DNA from: Vibrio amylolyticus
GTDB taxonomy: Bacteria; Pseudomonadota; Gammaproteobacteria; Enterobacterales; Vibrionaceae
Length of the DNA: 64,000 bases
Direction of reading: 5' to 3'
Assembly: GCF_023145695.1 (NCBI RefSeq)
Contig: NZ_JAJHVV010000002.1
Location: 248,001-312,000 of the forward strand
The notes beneath the pieces were generated by a model. The model worked only from the letters and a program-made list of their open reading frames with translations, was not told where the DNA came from and did no database searches. Positions 1-10,253 of this stretch are shown here, piece by piece. Within the stretch, counting starts at the first letter, position 1. Each line of letters starts with the position of its first letter. Both the position numbers and the translations under genes were made by a program.

Positions 1-1
1 C

Positions 2-772
2 GATTTAAAAGCAGCAGCACTACGCGCACTTAAATTAATGGATCTTACAACGCTAAACGATGATGACACTGATGAAAAAGTGATTGCACTTTGTCGCGAT
101 GCGAAAACAGCCGTTGGAAACACTGCTGCTATCTGTATTTACCCTCGATTCGTCCCTATCGCGAAGAAAACGCTTCGTGAACAAGGCACACCAGAGGTGC
201 GTATTGCTACTGTGACCAACTTCCCTCACGGTAACGACGATGTTGCTATTGCGGTCGCTGAAACTAAAGCGGCTGTTGCTTATGGCGCAGATGAAGTGGA
301 TGTGGTTTTCCCATACCGCGCACTGATTGCTGGTAATGAAGAAGTTGGTTTTGAGCTAGTTAAGCAGTGTAAAGAAGCGTGTGGTGACATTCTTCTTAAA
401 GTGATCATAGAAACGGGTGAACTGAAAGAAGAAGCGTTAATCAAAAAAGCCTCTCAAATCTGTATTGAAGCGGGTGCTGATTTTATTAAAACGTCGACGG
501 GTAAAGTGCCAGTTAATGCAACACCTGAATACGCGCGTATGATGCTTGAAGTTATTCGTGACATGGGCGTTGCTAAAACAGTAGGTTTCAAACCTGCTGG
601 TGGTGTTCGTACCGCTGAAGATGCGCAAGCATACCTAGGTATGGCGGATGAGCTACTTGGCGCTGAGTGGGCAGATAACATGCATTACCGCTTTGGTGCA
701 TCAAGCCTGCTAACTAACCTATTAAATACATTAGAAGTAACAGACGAGACAGCAGATCCAGCAGCGTACTAA
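2..772 (+). CDS. deoC: Deoxyribose-phosphate aldolase, 5' end cut by window edge
   Basis: DeoC splits 2-deoxyribose 5-phosphate into glyceraldehyde 3-phosphate and acetaldehyde, the last step of deoxynucleoside catabolism in the cytoplasm. The reading frame is open from base 2 and begins [15 protein letters not shown], which matches E. coli DeoC just after its first residues, so the ATG at 38 is internal and the true start lies outside the window. The Schiff-base lysine motif (FIKTSTGK), the second active-site lysine (GFKPAGG) and the EVDVVFP segment with the catalytic Asp are all present. It is the first visible gene of a deoC-deoA-deoB-deoD operon. Identification rests on near-continuous similarity to the E. 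coli protein as I remember it. The promoter and any DeoR/CytR/CRP sites are not visible. Confidence 0.97.
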   Translation, partial: DLKAAALRALKLMDLTTLNDDDTDEKVIALCRDAKTAVGNTAAICIYPRFVPIAKKTLREQGTPEVRIATVTNFPHGNDDVAIAVAETKAAVAYGADEVDVVFPYRALIAGNEEVGFELVKQCKEACGDILLKVIIETGELKEEALIKKASQICIEAGADFIKTSTGKVPVNATPEYARMMLEVIRDMGVAKTVGFKPAGGVRTAEDAQAYLGMADELLGAEWADNMHYRFGASSLLTNLLNTLEVTDETADPAAY

Positions 773-896
773 ACGTTACTGGCTTTGAACTGAAAATAAT
801 AAGTCTGATTCGTGGAGTGGCTAGGTCGAGTTGATCTAGTTAGCTCCATATACCTCTTTACCTTACTAACCATGCTTAATCGCCTGGGAGGCTCTA

Positions 897-2240
897 ATGT
901 CTTTATCTCAAACTTTCTTACCTCAAGAAATCATCCGCAAAAAGCGCGATAACGAAATTCTTACGAATGAAGAAATCAATTTCTTCATTCAAGGCATAGC
1001 AAAAAATACCGTATCTGAAGGCCAGATTGCCGCATTTGCAATGGCAATATTCTTTAATGAAATGACCATGCCAGAGCGAATTGCTCTCACGTGTGCGATG
1101 CGTGATTCAGGTATGGTGATCGACTGGGATTACATGAACTTTGATGGCCCAATTGTTGATAAACACTCGACGGGTGGTGTGGGCGATGTGACCTCATTAA
1201 TGCTTGGTCCTATGGTGGCAGCATGTGGTGGATTTGTTCCAATGATCTCTGGTCGTGGCTTAGGTCACACTGGCGGTACTCTCGATAAGCTAGAGTCTAT
1301 TCCTGGTTACAACATTACGCCAACTAATGATGTTTTTGGTCAAGTCACTAAAGAGGCTGGAGTGGCGATTATTGGTCAAACCGGAGATTTAGCGCCTGCA
1401 GATAAACGCGTATACGCGACTCGTGATATTACTGCTACCGTTGATAACATCTCATTAATTACCGCATCGATTCTGTCTAAGAAATTAGCGGCAGGTTTAG
1501 ATTCACTTGTGATGGATGTGAAGGTCGGTTCTGGCGCCTTTATGCCAACGTATGAAGCATCAGAAGAGTTAGCGAAATCAATCGTTGCCGTCGCGAATGG
1601 GGCAGGCACAAAGACAACCGCCATCTTAACGGATATGAACCAAGTTCTGGCATCATCAGCAGGTAACGCTGTTGAAGTTCGTGAAGCGGTGCAGTTTCTA
1701 ACAGGTGAGTATCGTAACCCTAGATTACTGAATATAACCCTAGCATCGTGTGCAGAAATGTTAGTGCTTGGCAATCTAGCGACTGACTCAGAAGATGCTC
1801 GCGCTAAGTTAATGGAAGTTTTGGATAACGGCAAAGCTGCGGAGTGTTTCGGAAAAATGGTGGCCGGTCTTGGTGGACCTGAAGATTTTGTACAAAACTA
1901 TAATAACTACTTAGAAAAAGCAGAAATTATCAAACCGGTATACGCACTCGAAAGTGGCGTGGTATCTGCGATGGATACTCGTGCTATCGGTATGGCAGTG
2001 GTTGGCATGGGTGGTGGACGCCGTGTTGCAACTGACAGCATCGATTACGCAGTAGGTTTTGATAACTTCATTCGTCTAGGTGAGATGGCAACTAACGATA
2101 AACCGTTAGCCGTTATCCATGCACGTAATGAAGAGCAATGGCAAGAGGCCGCCACCGCACTACAAAGTGCGATTAGTGTGGGCGGAGATTATCAAGCGAC
2201 TCCAGATGTTTATCGTCAGATTCGTGCTGAAGACGTGTAA
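897..2240 (+). CDS. deoA: Thymidine phosphorylase
   Basis: DeoA phosphorolyses thymidine and deoxyuridine to the base and deoxyribose 1-phosphate. The 447-residue protein carries the phosphate-binding KHSTGGVGD segment (residues 89-97) and the family signature [16 protein letters not shown] (118-133). It is a few residues longer at the N terminus than E. coli DeoA (440 aa). The ATG at 897 is preceded by GGGAGG at good spacing, so this start is preferred. It follows deoC after 124 nt that contain an imperfect stem-loop (about 813-855) and no strong terminator, so it is probably co-transcribed. deoB begins 18 nt after its stop. Confidence 0.97.
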   Translation: MSLSQTFLPQEIIRKKRDNEILTNEEINFFIQGIAKNTVSEGQIAAFAMAIFFNEMTMPERIALTCAMRDSGMVIDWDYMNFDGPIVDKHSTGGVGDVTSLMLGPMVAACGGFVPMISGRGLGHTGGTLDKLESIPGYNITPTNDVFGQVTKEAGVAIIGQTGDLAPADKRVYATRDITATVDNISLITASILSKKLAAGLDSLVMDVKVGSGAFMPTYEASEELAKSIVAVANGAGTKTTAILTDMNQVLASSAGNAVEVREAVQFLTGEYRNPRLLNITLASCAEMLVLGNLATDSEDARAKLMEVLDNGKAAECFGKMVAGLGGPEDFVQNYNNYLEKAEIIKPVYALESGVVSAMDTRAIGMAVVGMGGGRRVATDSIDYAVGFDNFIRLGEMATNDKPLAVIHARNEEQWQEAATALQSAISVGGDYQATPDVYRQIRAEDV

Positions 2241-2258
2241 AGTCTGTTGGAGAGAGAA

Positions 2259-3479
2259 ATGAAAAGAGCAATTATTTTAGTATTAGATTCATTCGGTATT
2301 GGTGAAACGGCCGACGCCGATAAATTTGGTGATGTAGGCGCAGATACCATGGGCCACATTGCAGAGCAATGTAGCAAAGGTTTAGCGAATAATGCTAAAC
2401 GTAGTGGACCTCTAAAGCTACCTAACTTATCAAAGCTAGGTTTTGCTATGGCGCATAAAGAATCTACAGGCCAGTTTGCTGCTGGTCTGGAAGAGAGCGT
2501 TGAAGTGATTGGTGCTTATGGTCATGCCGCTGAGCTTTCTTCAGGTAAAGACACTCCTTCAGGCCACTGGGAAATTGCAGGTGTTCCAGTTCTATTTGAT
2601 TGGGGTTACTTTACCGACGAAGAGAACAGTTTCCCGAAAGAGTTGACTGATCGCATCCTAAAGCGTGCGGGTCTGTCTGGTTTTCTAGGTAACTGCCATG
2701 CGTCGGGTACACAAGTGCTTGATGATTTGGGTGAAGAGCACATGACATCAGGTCTTCCAATCTTTTATACATCGGGTGATTCAGTATTCCAGATTGCCTG
2801 TCATGAAGAGACATTCGGTCTAGATAATCTACTAGAACTATGCCAAATCGCTCGTGAAGAGTTGGGAGATTACAACATTGGCCGTGTTATCGCGCGTCCG
2901 TTTGTTGGCGCTAAAGCGGGGGAATTTGCTCGTACGGGTAACCGCCGTGATTTATCGGTAGAGCCACCATCAGCGACCGTGTTGCAAAAGCTAGTTGATG
3001 AAAAGGGTGGTCAAGTACACTCAATAGGTAAGATTTCAGATATCTATGCGGGCTGTGGTATTACCAAGAAAACCAAAGCGACAGGTATCCCTGATCTGTT
3101 TGAAGCAACTAAAGACGCGATTAAAGAAGCGGGTGACAACACGATTGTCTTCACTAACTTTGTCGACTTCGACTCAGCTTACGGACACCGTCGTGATGTT
3201 GCAGGATATGCAGCAGCGCTAGAGTATTTTGACGGTCGAGTAAATGAAGTGATTGAGTTGATGGAAGAAGATGACATCCTCATTCTTACTGCTGATCACG
3301 GTTGTGATCCAACGTGGCCAGGGAGCGATCATACTCGTGAACATATTCCTGTTATCGTATACGGACAAAATGTGCCAGCAGGTTCATTGGGTTTAAGAGA
3401 GTCGTTTGCTGATATTGGTCAAAGCTTGGCTTCGTACTTTGGCACTTCGCCAATGGACTACGGTAAAAACTTTTTGTAA
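2259..3479 (+). CDS. deoB: Phosphopentomutase
   Basis: DeoB interconverts (deoxy)ribose 1-phosphate and 5-phosphate, linking the phosphorylases to DeoC. The protein begins [15 protein letters not shown] with the N-terminal metal-binding Asp. It contains the KDTPSGHWE segment that carries the phosphorylated Thr in this family, and a C-terminal [15 protein letters not shown] metal site. The ATG at 2259 is chosen over an in-frame TTG at 2247 because GGAGAG (2249-2254) lies just before it and the resulting 406 residues match the usual length of about 407. It sits between deoA and deoD in one operon. Confidence 0.97.
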   Translation: MKRAIILVLDSFGIGETADADKFGDVGADTMGHIAEQCSKGLANNAKRSGPLKLPNLSKLGFAMAHKESTGQFAAGLEESVEVIGAYGHAAELSSGKDTPSGHWEIAGVPVLFDWGYFTDEENSFPKELTDRILKRAGLSGFLGNCHASGTQVLDDLGEEHMTSGLPIFYTSGDSVFQIACHEETFGLDNLLELCQIAREELGDYNIGRVIARPFVGAKAGEFARTGNRRDLSVEPPSATVLQKLVDEKGGQVHSIGKISDIYAGCGITKKTKATGIPDLFEATKDAIKEAGDNTIVFTNFVDFDSAYGHRRDVAGYAAALEYFDGRVNEVIELMEEDDILILTADHGCDPTWPGSDHTREHIPVIVYGQNVPAGSLGLRESFADIGQSLASYFGTSPMDYGKNFL

Positions 3480-3491
3480 TGATGAATATTC

Positions 3492-3513
3492 AAGCCTAGT
3501 TTACTCTAGGCTT
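3492..3513 (+). promoter_or_regulatory. Intercistronic stem-loop between deoB and deoD
   Basis: A perfect 8-bp inverted repeat (AAGCCTAG / CTAGGCTT) encloses a 6-nt loop, 13 nt after the deoB stop and 18 nt before the deoD ATG. No U-tract follows, so it is unlikely to terminate fully. Stabilisation of upstream mRNA or differential decay is the likely role (inference). Confidence 0.6.
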
Positions 3514-3531
3514 TCAACAAAGGATTAGACA

Positions 3532-4251
3532 ATGGCAACTCCTCATATTAATGCTGAAAATGGTGCGTTTGCAGATGTTGTATTAATGCCTGGCGACCCG
3601 CTACGTGCTAAATACATTGCTGACACATTTCTAGATGATGCCGTTCAGGTTTGTGATGTTCGCAATATGTACGGCTACACAGGCACATACAAAGGTCGCA
3701 AAATCTCGGTCATGGGGCATGGTATGGGTATCCCATCATGTTCTATCTATGTGACTGAGCTTATCAAAGACTTTGGTGTTAAGAAGATTATCCGTGTAGG
3801 CAGTTGTGGCGCAGTGAGCGAAGACATCAAGCTTCGCGATGTTGTTATCGGAATGGGGGCGTGTACGGATTCGAAAGTAAACCGTATACGTTTCAAAGAT
3901 CATGACTTTGCGGCAATTGCTGATTATAAGATGGTACGTAACGCTGAAGATGCAGCGAAAGCACGTGGCATTGACGTTAAAGTGGGTAACCTGTTTTCTG
4001 CTGAGCTTTTCTACACACCAGATCCTGAAATGTTCGATGTCATGGATAAGTATGGTATTGTGGGTGTTGAGATGGAAGCGGCAGGTATTTACGGCGTAGC
4101 GGCGGAATACGGCGCGAAAGCACTCGCAATATGTACTGTGTCTGACCATATTAAAACTGGCGAACAGACAACCTCTGATGAGCGTGCAACGACATTCAAT
4201 GAGATGATGGAAATTGCATTGGATTCTGTTCTACTTGGTGACGAAGAGTAA
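3532..4251 (+). CDS. deoD: Purine-nucleoside phosphorylase DeoD-type
   Basis: DeoD reversibly phosphorolyses purine (deoxy)nucleosides to base plus (deoxy)ribose 1-phosphate; the family forms hexamers. The 239-residue length equals that of E. coli DeoD and the N terminus [23 protein letters not shown] aligns from residue 1. The conserved [13 protein letters not shown] and TVSDH segments (phosphate, ribose and base sites) are intact. The ATG at 3532 follows AAAGGA. It is the last gene of the deo operon and is closed by the terminator at 4285-4315. Orthology is secure from sequence and order. Confidence 0.97.
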   Translation: MATPHINAENGAFADVVLMPGDPLRAKYIADTFLDDAVQVCDVRNMYGYTGTYKGRKISVMGHGMGIPSCSIYVTELIKDFGVKKIIRVGSCGAVSEDIKLRDVVIGMGACTDSKVNRIRFKDHDFAAIADYKMVRNAEDAAKARGIDVKVGNLFSAELFYTPDPEMFDVMDKYGIVGVEMEAAGIYGVAAEYGAKALAICTVSDHIKTGEQTTSDERATTFNEMMEIALDSVLLGDEE

Positions 4252-4283
4252 TATCAGTTACAACTGACGACTCTCCTCGCAAT

Positions 4284-4315
4284 AAAAAACCTCAGTCTAT
4301 ACTGAGGTTTTTTGT
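4284..4315. terminator. Bidirectional intrinsic terminator between deoD and smp
   Basis: The 8-bp stem ACCTCAGT / ACTGAGGT with loop CTAT is flanked by an A-run on the left and a T-run on the right. It can therefore end the deo operon on the + strand and the converging smp gene on the - strand. Confidence 0.9.
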
Positions 4316-4337
4316 TTCTAACGTCGATAAACTGTCG

Positions 4338-4940
4338 CTAGTGACCTTTGAGCAAGAGGTTCTCACCTTTATTCTTGCGTTTTTTACGAATCAATAACGG
4401 CATTAAAATTCCACCAATGAAGGCCATGAAAATCATGGTGTACATATAGCGATCACTTTTTCGGTAGTGGTGATCTGAAATAGCGGTCACGCGTCCGGTT
4501 TCAAACGTAATTCGTACAAAGCCAATGATAGTTGAGTCATGCATAATCGGTTCAACAAGCTGCTGACGGCCGATTCTTGCGGTTGATAACGGGGTATCTA
4601 GGCCAAGCACTTCTCTTGCGGTTAACGCGTCATCACTGGCAGCCAGCTTAACGCCTTCTGCATTATAAATGGTCGCATCAAAAGAGAGGTGACTGTGAGT
4701 AAGCTGATTCGCCAGTTTAAGTAGTTTCTCTTGATCTTGCTGTAGAACAGGTTCACTGGCCGATAGTGCAGCTTGTGAGATCAACATCTTGCTTAAGGTC
4801 TCTAGCTGATTATGTTGAATCTGCTCATTACCTTTACTTATTTTGACACTATTGACACCGATAACCGCAACCATAGCGAGTAGGGTCAGTACTGCTATGA
4901 CTTTTAGTGCTATACGAAATGAAAACAAGGATTGATTCAT
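4338..4940 (-). CDS. ytjB: Smp/YtjB (AhpA)-family membrane protein
   Basis: This is a 200-residue inner-membrane protein of the Smp/YtjB family, whose gene lies divergent from serB in E. coli as it does here. One N-terminal membrane helix (about residues 12-32) is followed by a periplasmic region of about 120 residues with the QQLVEPI.....GFVRITF segment typical of the family. A second helix (about 170-188) and a basic tail follow. The family has been called an SMP or haemolysin-regulator protein, but its biochemical role is unclear. The start at 4940 (MNQSLF) is preferred to the longer frame from 5003 because TAGGAAT precedes it and it aligns with E. coli YtjB. Confidence 0.85.
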   Translation of the reverse strand: MNQSLFSFRIALKVIAVLTLLAMVAVIGVNSVKISKGNEQIQHNQLETLSKMLISQAALSASEPVLQQDQEKLLKLANQLTHSHLSFDATIYNAEGVKLAASDDALTAREVLGLDTPLSTARIGRQQLVEPIMHDSTIIGFVRITFETGRVTAISDHHYRKSDRYMYTMIFMAFIGGILMPLLIRKKRKNKGENLLLKGH

Positions 4941-5041
4941 AACATTCCTACACAGAATTATTTTGCTTTCAGTAATATTGAGACTTGCGTTTTCAAATTG
5001 CAATAGGGTAACGTTGTGGAGTTATTTCAAGGATTAAAAAC

Positions 5042-6040
5042 ATGGACACGTTAAAGACGCTTTCAATTAGAAAGCACACTGCACTATTAAATCGATTACC
5101 AGAAACTCGCTTGTCAAATCAGCACGATAAAGCGAAGGCTAATTGGATTGTATTTTCAACTCAGCTTTCCGCTCAATCTTTTGAAGAGATTGATGCTTAT
5201 ACTGGGCTCTATACACCTATCGTTGAAACTTGGAAAGTAGGTCACTATGAAGTGGCGTTGATGTCAGGGCAGTTGACTCAAGCACACCAAGATATTATCT
5301 GCGCGTTAGGGCTGGATTTTGCGGCACTTGATGAACTACCTGATCTCTCTAAGCCTGGTTTAATCGTGATGGACATGGACTCTACCGCGATTCAAATCGA
5401 GTGTATCGATGAGATAGCGAAACTAGCCGGTGTTGGGGAAGAAGTAGCTGAAGTGACAGAGCGCGCCATGCAGGGTGAGCTTGATTTTGAGCAGAGCCTT
5501 CGACTACGTGTAGGTAAACTCGCTGGGGCTGACGAATCTATATTGTCGACTGTTCGTAGCGAATTACCCTTTATGCCCGATCTAGAAGCGCTTGTTGCTA
5601 CGTTGAATGCACTTGGTTGGAAAACGGCCATTGCATCGGGCGGATTCACCTACTTCTCAGATTATCTTAAAGAGCAATTGAATCTTCATCATGCACAATC
5701 TAATACGCTAGAAATCATTAACGGTAAGTTAACGGGCAAAGTATTAGGTGATGTTGTGTCGGCACAAACGAAAGCTGATATTTTATTTGAGCTTGCGGAA
5801 AAGTATGATATTGAACAGCACAATACGGTTGCGGTTGGTGATGGTGCGAATGACTTGGTGATGATGGACGCAGCTGGTTTAGGTATTGCGTACCATGCAA
5901 AACCAAAGGTCGAGCAGCAAGCACAAACAGCGATTCGCTTTTCTGGCTTAGGGGGAGTGTTATGCATTCTTTCAGCAGGGTTAGTAAAGCAGCAGAAGTT
6001 AAGTTGGCAATCTAGACCATCGATAGTTAACAATAGATAG
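5042..6040 (+). CDS. serB: Phosphoserine phosphatase
   Basis: SerB dephosphorylates O-phospho-L-serine, the last step of serine synthesis. It is an HAD-superfamily enzyme with nucleophile motif DMDST (111-115), a small cap domain, the SGGF motif near 199 and the Mg-binding GDGAND (266-271). The N-terminal ~100 residues form the extra regulatory-like domain seen in enterobacterial SerB; total length 332 compares with 322 in E. coli. The ATG at 5042 follows AAGGATTAAAAAC. It is transcribed away from smp, with 101 nt between their starts. Its last codons lie in a 14-bp tandem duplication (6022-6049), so the C-terminal tail may vary between strains. Confidence 0.96.
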   Translation: MDTLKTLSIRKHTALLNRLPETRLSNQHDKAKANWIVFSTQLSAQSFEEIDAYTGLYTPIVETWKVGHYEVALMSGQLTQAHQDIICALGLDFAALDELPDLSKPGLIVMDMDSTAIQIECIDEIAKLAGVGEEVAEVTERAMQGELDFEQSLRLRVGKLAGADESILSTVRSELPFMPDLEALVATLNALGWKTAIASGGFTYFSDYLKEQLNLHHAQSNTLEIINGKLTGKVLGDVVSAQTKADILFELAEKYDIEQHNTVAVGDGANDLVMMDAAGLGIAYHAKPKVEQQAQTAIRFSGLGGVLCILSAGLVKQQKLSWQSRPSIVNNR

Positions 6041-6049
6041 TTAGCAATA
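6022..6049 (+). repeat. 14-bp tandem duplication over the serB stop codon
   Basis: GATAGTTAACAATA (6022-6035) is followed directly by GATAGTTAGCAATA (6036-6049), differing at one base. The first copy encodes the end of SerB and the second overlaps the stop codon. This looks like simple slippage. Confidence 0.7.
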
Positions 6050-6062
6050 GTTGGTTAACCAC

Positions 6063-6092
6063 TCTTAACGAGGAGAGATCTCCTCGTTAAGA
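6063..6092. terminator. Long stem-loop between serB and the PilZ gene
   Basis: The arms TCTTAACGAGGAGA and TCTCCTCGTTAAGA form a perfect 14-bp inverted repeat with only GA between them. It lies in the 67-nt gap between converging genes. No clear U-tract follows on either strand, so termination is inferred from the position and the very stable stem. Confidence 0.55.
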
Positions 6093-6107
6093 TAAAATTT
6101 AGATTGA

Positions 6108-8453
6108 TTACTGGGTCAATTCTAATCGAACCAGAACTTCGTCGGTAATATCGACAATCTCACCATAGCCCACAGTTGAGCCTATCTCTTTCTCTAAGCT
6201 TCGGGCTTGGTGCATACTAATTTGAGTCAACTCTTCAATATCAGCCTTGAGTAGATTGGTTAAAGGTTCGAATATTGGCGCTCCGGAGACTCTTAATACA
6301 TAGAACTCCCCAACGCTCATCGCTTTCTTTATAAATATGAGCCGTTCTCGATTATTCTCAAATTCACTACTTAACTTGGTTTGCAGTGACTGAATTCTGT
6401 TCCCAAAAATAAGTGCGGAGATATAGACCTCATGGTATTGAGGCTCTGCGCCTTCTAGTCGTTTCATTGGTACAGAAAGAAGCGTATTCATTCTGCCTTT
6501 ATAGATAGGCTCAAGTGAGAATTGTTTTTCGACTCCCAGTCTTGCCATTAAGACTAAATGAGGAGGGAGAGGGTAATTGATTCCAATAACTCTAGGAACA
6601 AGCGTTCCTTTGACCTTTTCAACAAAGACAGGGTTACTCACCATCTTATCCAACAAAATATCGTGCAGCCCTTCGAGTAACTCATTACTAGGCAGTAATT
6701 CTTTCTTTTGTGGTAGCTTTTTCTGGTTGTGCTTTATTAAGCGGTCAAAGAAGCCGATGGTTCGTAGGTTTTGCTGAGAGTCATCGATACTCATTTGAAT
6801 TTGCTGATTATCAGCACCAACACGTATTACTTGATAAGGCACTTCACTCAGTGGGAGTGCTTTGTCGTAGAGCTGTAGCTCACGTAAATTGACTGTACAG
6901 AAATCATCCGCTTTGATAGCACTAGGTGTTTCAAGATGAATACTTAGCCCATGTTTTGAGAGATCAAGCGTATGACCTTGGTAACTTTCGCCTAACCGAG
7001 TAGTGAGTTCAATGGGAGATTTGAACTGATAACGTGGCTCTTTTCTACGTGATTTAGCATCAAAATAGATTGACGTTGGATTGCCAATAATCTGACGAGT
7101 ATGACGAAAACGGTTTAACGTCTTGCTTGGTAGTTTGGGCTTTTCCGTAAAGAGGTAGTCAGCCGCTGAATCTGCGTCAGCTATCTCTTGGAGTATTCCG
7201 CAGTGCGACAATGCTGCCGTATCAATACCAAGTTCATTTGCATGTTGAGCGAGTTGCTGGCACTCAGGGCTCGATAGTTCAAAAATAGAAATTTTAAACG
7301 CTTTCCAACTTTTTCGTCGAGCGCCCACATGCCAAAATAGCTGCCGCTCTTCACGAGACGCCTCCGGCATCATCATCGAGAAAAACAGAGACTTACCTTC
7401 ATGCTCGTGAGTAAATGAGTAGAGAGTGTTGCTGCTGCCACGAATCCCTGCTTTGGCGAGTAAAGAGATACGTTCTTGGTTAAATAAAGAGCCGAGTGCC
7501 TGCTGATTTCGTTCGTCTTGCCAGTAATTCCAAATTGGCCGGTTATTCTCGGTCATCAGTACTAGCTTGAGTTCACTGCCACTAAAAAATAGTGGTAAGT
7601 TACACGTATGCTTTAAGTAGGTGTGTTCATAACCACGGGTACGCGCTCTGATGATTTTATCTTGATTGTCATGACGCACTTTTTGTGAAGTACTCTGTAG
7701 CGACTCTTCAATTATCTGGTTAATAACATCCGATTCCGAAACTTTGAGAGCCCGGATGAACTTAACTGCATCATTCTCGTAACTGTCATCAATGCCCACT
7801 ACTCTATAATTGAGCGGAAGCGTGATCTCTTCTATCTCTGATGACTTTCTTAGCTCGATAAATGAGACGCTAATCATTTCACCTAGCTTGTAGTTGATCG
7901 CCGCTGGGACTTTAAATTTTGCGCCTGATGGAGAGAGATCGATGCTGACGGCGTGAACCAGCTGCTGATTTTGTAGCGTGATCTCAACTTGAGAATAGAC
8001 TTTTAGACGATTCTCTTGACGCTTTAGATCGTAGCCAAGTGTGATAGGCTCAACATGAAATGGGCTACTTTCAGCAGACAGTTCTTTTTGCGTTGCAATG
8101 CCGTTTTTCTTCATCACTCGGAAGTTATTTTTGGTATTGATTAACGCTTCCCACATCCCTTCAGTATACCCGTTAAACTTCTTGAAGTTTTTGTGGTAGG
8201 CATTAAAGGCGACATCATCAAGCCAGTGTTTCAAGCCATCAAGTTCGTATTCACGACATTCACCTTGTACTCGACCACGTAGATCAATGGGCTTCGTACA
8301 CGGTGCCATGACTCTATTTAATTCCATCTTTATTAAGAGTTTAGCGGACGGTGGTTCGCCCTCTGTCATCTGTGACAAAAGGTAATCAAAGTCCTCCGAA
8401 TGAAAGGCGGGGATAAGTCTCTCTGCGATAGATAGAATTTCAGATTGCTGCAT
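6108..8453 (-). CDS. Two-domain PilZ (cyclic di-GMP-binding) protein
   Basis: This 781-residue soluble protein has two complete PilZ signatures. The first is RQENR (145-149) plus DLSPSG (172-177). The second is RKEPR (470-474) plus DLSKHG (497-502). RxxxR and D/NxSxxG are the c-di-GMP-binding motifs of PilZ domains, so both copies look competent to bind. The flanking regions (1-140, 250-440, 570-781) have no motif I recognise. Its place between serB and radA corresponds to the V. cholerae gene I recall as plzC (VC2344). It is probably a c-di-GMP receptor affecting motility or surface behaviour (inference). It is divergent from radA, with 184 nt between the starts. Confidence 0.88.
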   Translation of the reverse strand: MQQSEILSIAERLIPAFHSEDFDYLLSQMTEGEPPSAKLLIKMELNRVMAPCTKPIDLRGRVQGECREYELDGLKHWLDDVAFNAYHKNFKKFNGYTEGMWEALINTKNNFRVMKKNGIATQKELSAESSPFHVEPITLGYDLKRQENRLKVYSQVEITLQNQQLVHAVSIDLSPSGAKFKVPAAINYKLGEMISVSFIELRKSSEIEEITLPLNYRVVGIDDSYENDAVKFIRALKVSESDVINQIIEESLQSTSQKVRHDNQDKIIRARTRGYEHTYLKHTCNLPLFFSGSELKLVLMTENNRPIWNYWQDERNQQALGSLFNQERISLLAKAGIRGSSNTLYSFTHEHEGKSLFFSMMMPEASREERQLFWHVGARRKSWKAFKISIFELSSPECQQLAQHANELGIDTAALSHCGILQEIADADSAADYLFTEKPKLPSKTLNRFRHTRQIIGNPTSIYFDAKSRRKEPRYQFKSPIELTTRLGESYQGHTLDLSKHGLSIHLETPSAIKADDFCTVNLRELQLYDKALPLSEVPYQVIRVGADNQQIQMSIDDSQQNLRTIGFFDRLIKHNQKKLPQKKELLPSNELLEGLHDILLDKMVSNPVFVEKVKGTLVPRVIGINYPLPPHLVLMARLGVEKQFSLEPIYKGRMNTLLSVPMKRLEGAEPQYHEVYISALIFGNRIQSLQTKLSSEFENNRERLIFIKKAMSVGEFYVLRVSGAPIFEPLTNLLKADIEELTQISMHQARSLEKEIGSTVGYGEIVDITDEVLVRLELTQ

Positions 8454-8637
8454 AGTTTTCTGTTAGAGTAGTCCGTTACATTAACATCGGCAAAATCACC
8501 GTGATCTTTAGCCGTATGTTCATTTACCAAGTGACTGGGGATGTAATCCAGTACTCAATATGTCACACATTTATAATTAAATAAGAGCCAGTCATTCTGA
8601 TAAGCGCTTATTAAACAGTTTAGTAGATCGAGGAAAC

Positions 8638-10017
8638 ATGGCTAAGGCAAAACGCGCATACGTTTGTAACGATTGTGGAGCGGATTTTCCCCGCTGGCAA
8701 GGGCAATGTAATGCTTGTGGGGCTTGGAACACGATAACCGAAGTTCGTTTGGCGGCATCACCTACCGTTGCGCGCAATGAGCGTTTAACGGGATATGCAG
8801 GTGGTATCAATGAATCTAAAGTTCAGGTTCTTTCTGATATTGATCTTCAAGAGGTTCCTCGGTTTAGTAGTGGTTTTAAGGAGCTCGATCGCGTGTTAGG
8901 TGGTGGCGTTGTGCCTGGAGCGGCCATTCTTATAGGTGGTAACCCTGGTGCGGGTAAATCAACGCTACTTCTGCAAACCATGTGCCTGCTCTCTGCTCAA
9001 ATGCCAACGCTCTACGTAACGGGTGAGGAATCCTTACAACAAGTGGCCATGCGTGCATCGCGTTTAGGGCTTCCTAAAGAGCATTTAAAGATGCTTTCAG
9101 AAACTAACGTAGACAAAATCTGTCAGATCGCAGAAAAAGAACAGCCACGCATTATGGTCATTGATTCTATACAGGTTATGCACGTTGCTGACGTGCAATC
9201 CTCTCCTGGTAGTGTTGCTCAGGTAAGAGAATCCGCGACTATGCTGACACGATACGCTAAACAAAATAACGTTGCTGTCTTTATAGTGGGCCACGTTACC
9301 AAAGATGGCACCTTAGCTGGGCCTAAAGTGCTTGAGCATATTATCGACTGTTCAGTTCTGCTTGATGGCGGTACAGATAGCCGTTTTCGAACCATGCGTA
9401 GCCATAAAAACCGTTTTGGCGCGGTGAATGAGTTGGGTGTATTTGCCATGACGGGGCAGGGGCTTAAAGAAGTCAGTAACCCTTCTGCGATTTTCCTTTC
9501 TCGCGGAGAAGAAGAGACATCGGGCAGCTCGGTGATGGTTGTGTGGGAAGGAACACGCCCACTCTTGGTGGAAATTCAAGCCTTGGTCGATTACTCACAA
9601 TTAGCCAACCCAAGACGTGTATCGGTAGGTTTAGACCAAAACCGTTTGTCTCTATTGTTGGCGGTATTACATAAACACGGCGGCTTACAAATGGCTGATC
9701 AAGATGTGTTTGTTAACGTTGTTGGTGGCGTTAAAGTCACAGAAACCAGTGCAGACTTAGCCTTGTTGATGGCATTACTCTCTAGCTTTAAAGACAGACC
9801 ACTACCAAAAGATGTGGTGGTTTTTGGTGAAGTCGGGTTAGCAGGGGAGATTCGACCGGTGCCGAGTGGCCAAGAACGATTAATGGAAGCGTTTAAGCAC
9901 GGATTTAAAAGAGCCATCGTTCCTGCGGCGAATATGCCTAAAAATGGCATTGAAGGTATGCAAATTCATGGTGTTAAAAAGCTATCGGATGCACTTGCTG
10001 CATTTGATGAGCTGTAA
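8638..10017 (+). CDS. radA: DNA repair protein RadA (Sms)
   Basis: RadA is a RecA-like ATPase that promotes branch migration of recombination intermediates. Domains in order: a C4 zinc finger (C10, C13, C24, C27), a RecA core with Walker A GGNPGAGKST (100-109), the RadA-specific KNRFG motif (257-261) and a C-terminal Lon-protease-like domain without a proteolytic role. Length 459 matches E. coli RadA (460). The ATG at 8638 follows GAGGAAAC. The 236 nt downstream hold the fusA2 promoter; no strong terminator is seen between the two genes. Confidence 0.97.
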   Translation: MAKAKRAYVCNDCGADFPRWQGQCNACGAWNTITEVRLAASPTVARNERLTGYAGGINESKVQVLSDIDLQEVPRFSSGFKELDRVLGGGVVPGAAILIGGNPGAGKSTLLLQTMCLLSAQMPTLYVTGEESLQQVAMRASRLGLPKEHLKMLSETNVDKICQIAEKEQPRIMVIDSIQVMHVADVQSSPGSVAQVRESATMLTRYAKQNNVAVFIVGHVTKDGTLAGPKVLEHIIDCSVLLDGGTDSRFRTMRSHKNRFGAVNELGVFAMTGQGLKEVSNPSAIFLSRGEEETSGSSVMVVWEGTRPLLVEIQALVDYSQLANPRRVSVGLDQNRLSLLLAVLHKHGGLQMADQDVFVNVVGGVKVTETSADLALLMALLSSFKDRPLPKDVVVFGEVGLAGEIRPVPSGQERLMEAFKHGFKRAIVPAANMPKNGIEGMQIHGVKKLSDALAAFDEL

Positions 10018-10207
10018 GGCAGAATCAATAATAAGGTTTGTAAATTTGTCCAAGCCAAAATAGACTACGCTCAATATGGCTGCTTAATAAGCACCAAAGG
10101 TAATAAAGGGCATTATTTTTGTCCTTATTATTGAACTTAACCGCGCAGTAGCCTATAAAAGTTTTTTATTATCTCATACACGCAAGGGTATCAGTCTTGA
10201 CGGATTG

Positions 10208-10216
10208 TGGTATACT
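10208..10216 (+). promoter_or_regulatory. Probable extended -10 promoter for fusA2
   Basis: TGGTATACT matches the extended -10 form TGnTATAAT. It lies 38 nt before the fusA2 ATG (10254) and gives an expected start near 10223. No good -35 lies 17 bp upstream. The nearby TTGACG at 10197 is only 8 bp away and cannot pair with it. Confidence 0.5.
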
Positions 10217-10253
10217 CTGCGCGCAATTTATATCCTATTAACAGAGTAAAACG

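Noticed and set aside
3736..4149. A 137-residue - strand frame within deoD
   Set aside because: It lies wholly within a well-conserved gene and has no ribosome site or recognisable protein.
10197..10202. TTGACG as a -35 element for fusA2
   Set aside because: Only 8 bp separate it from the TATACT -10, which is too short for a sigma70 promoter.
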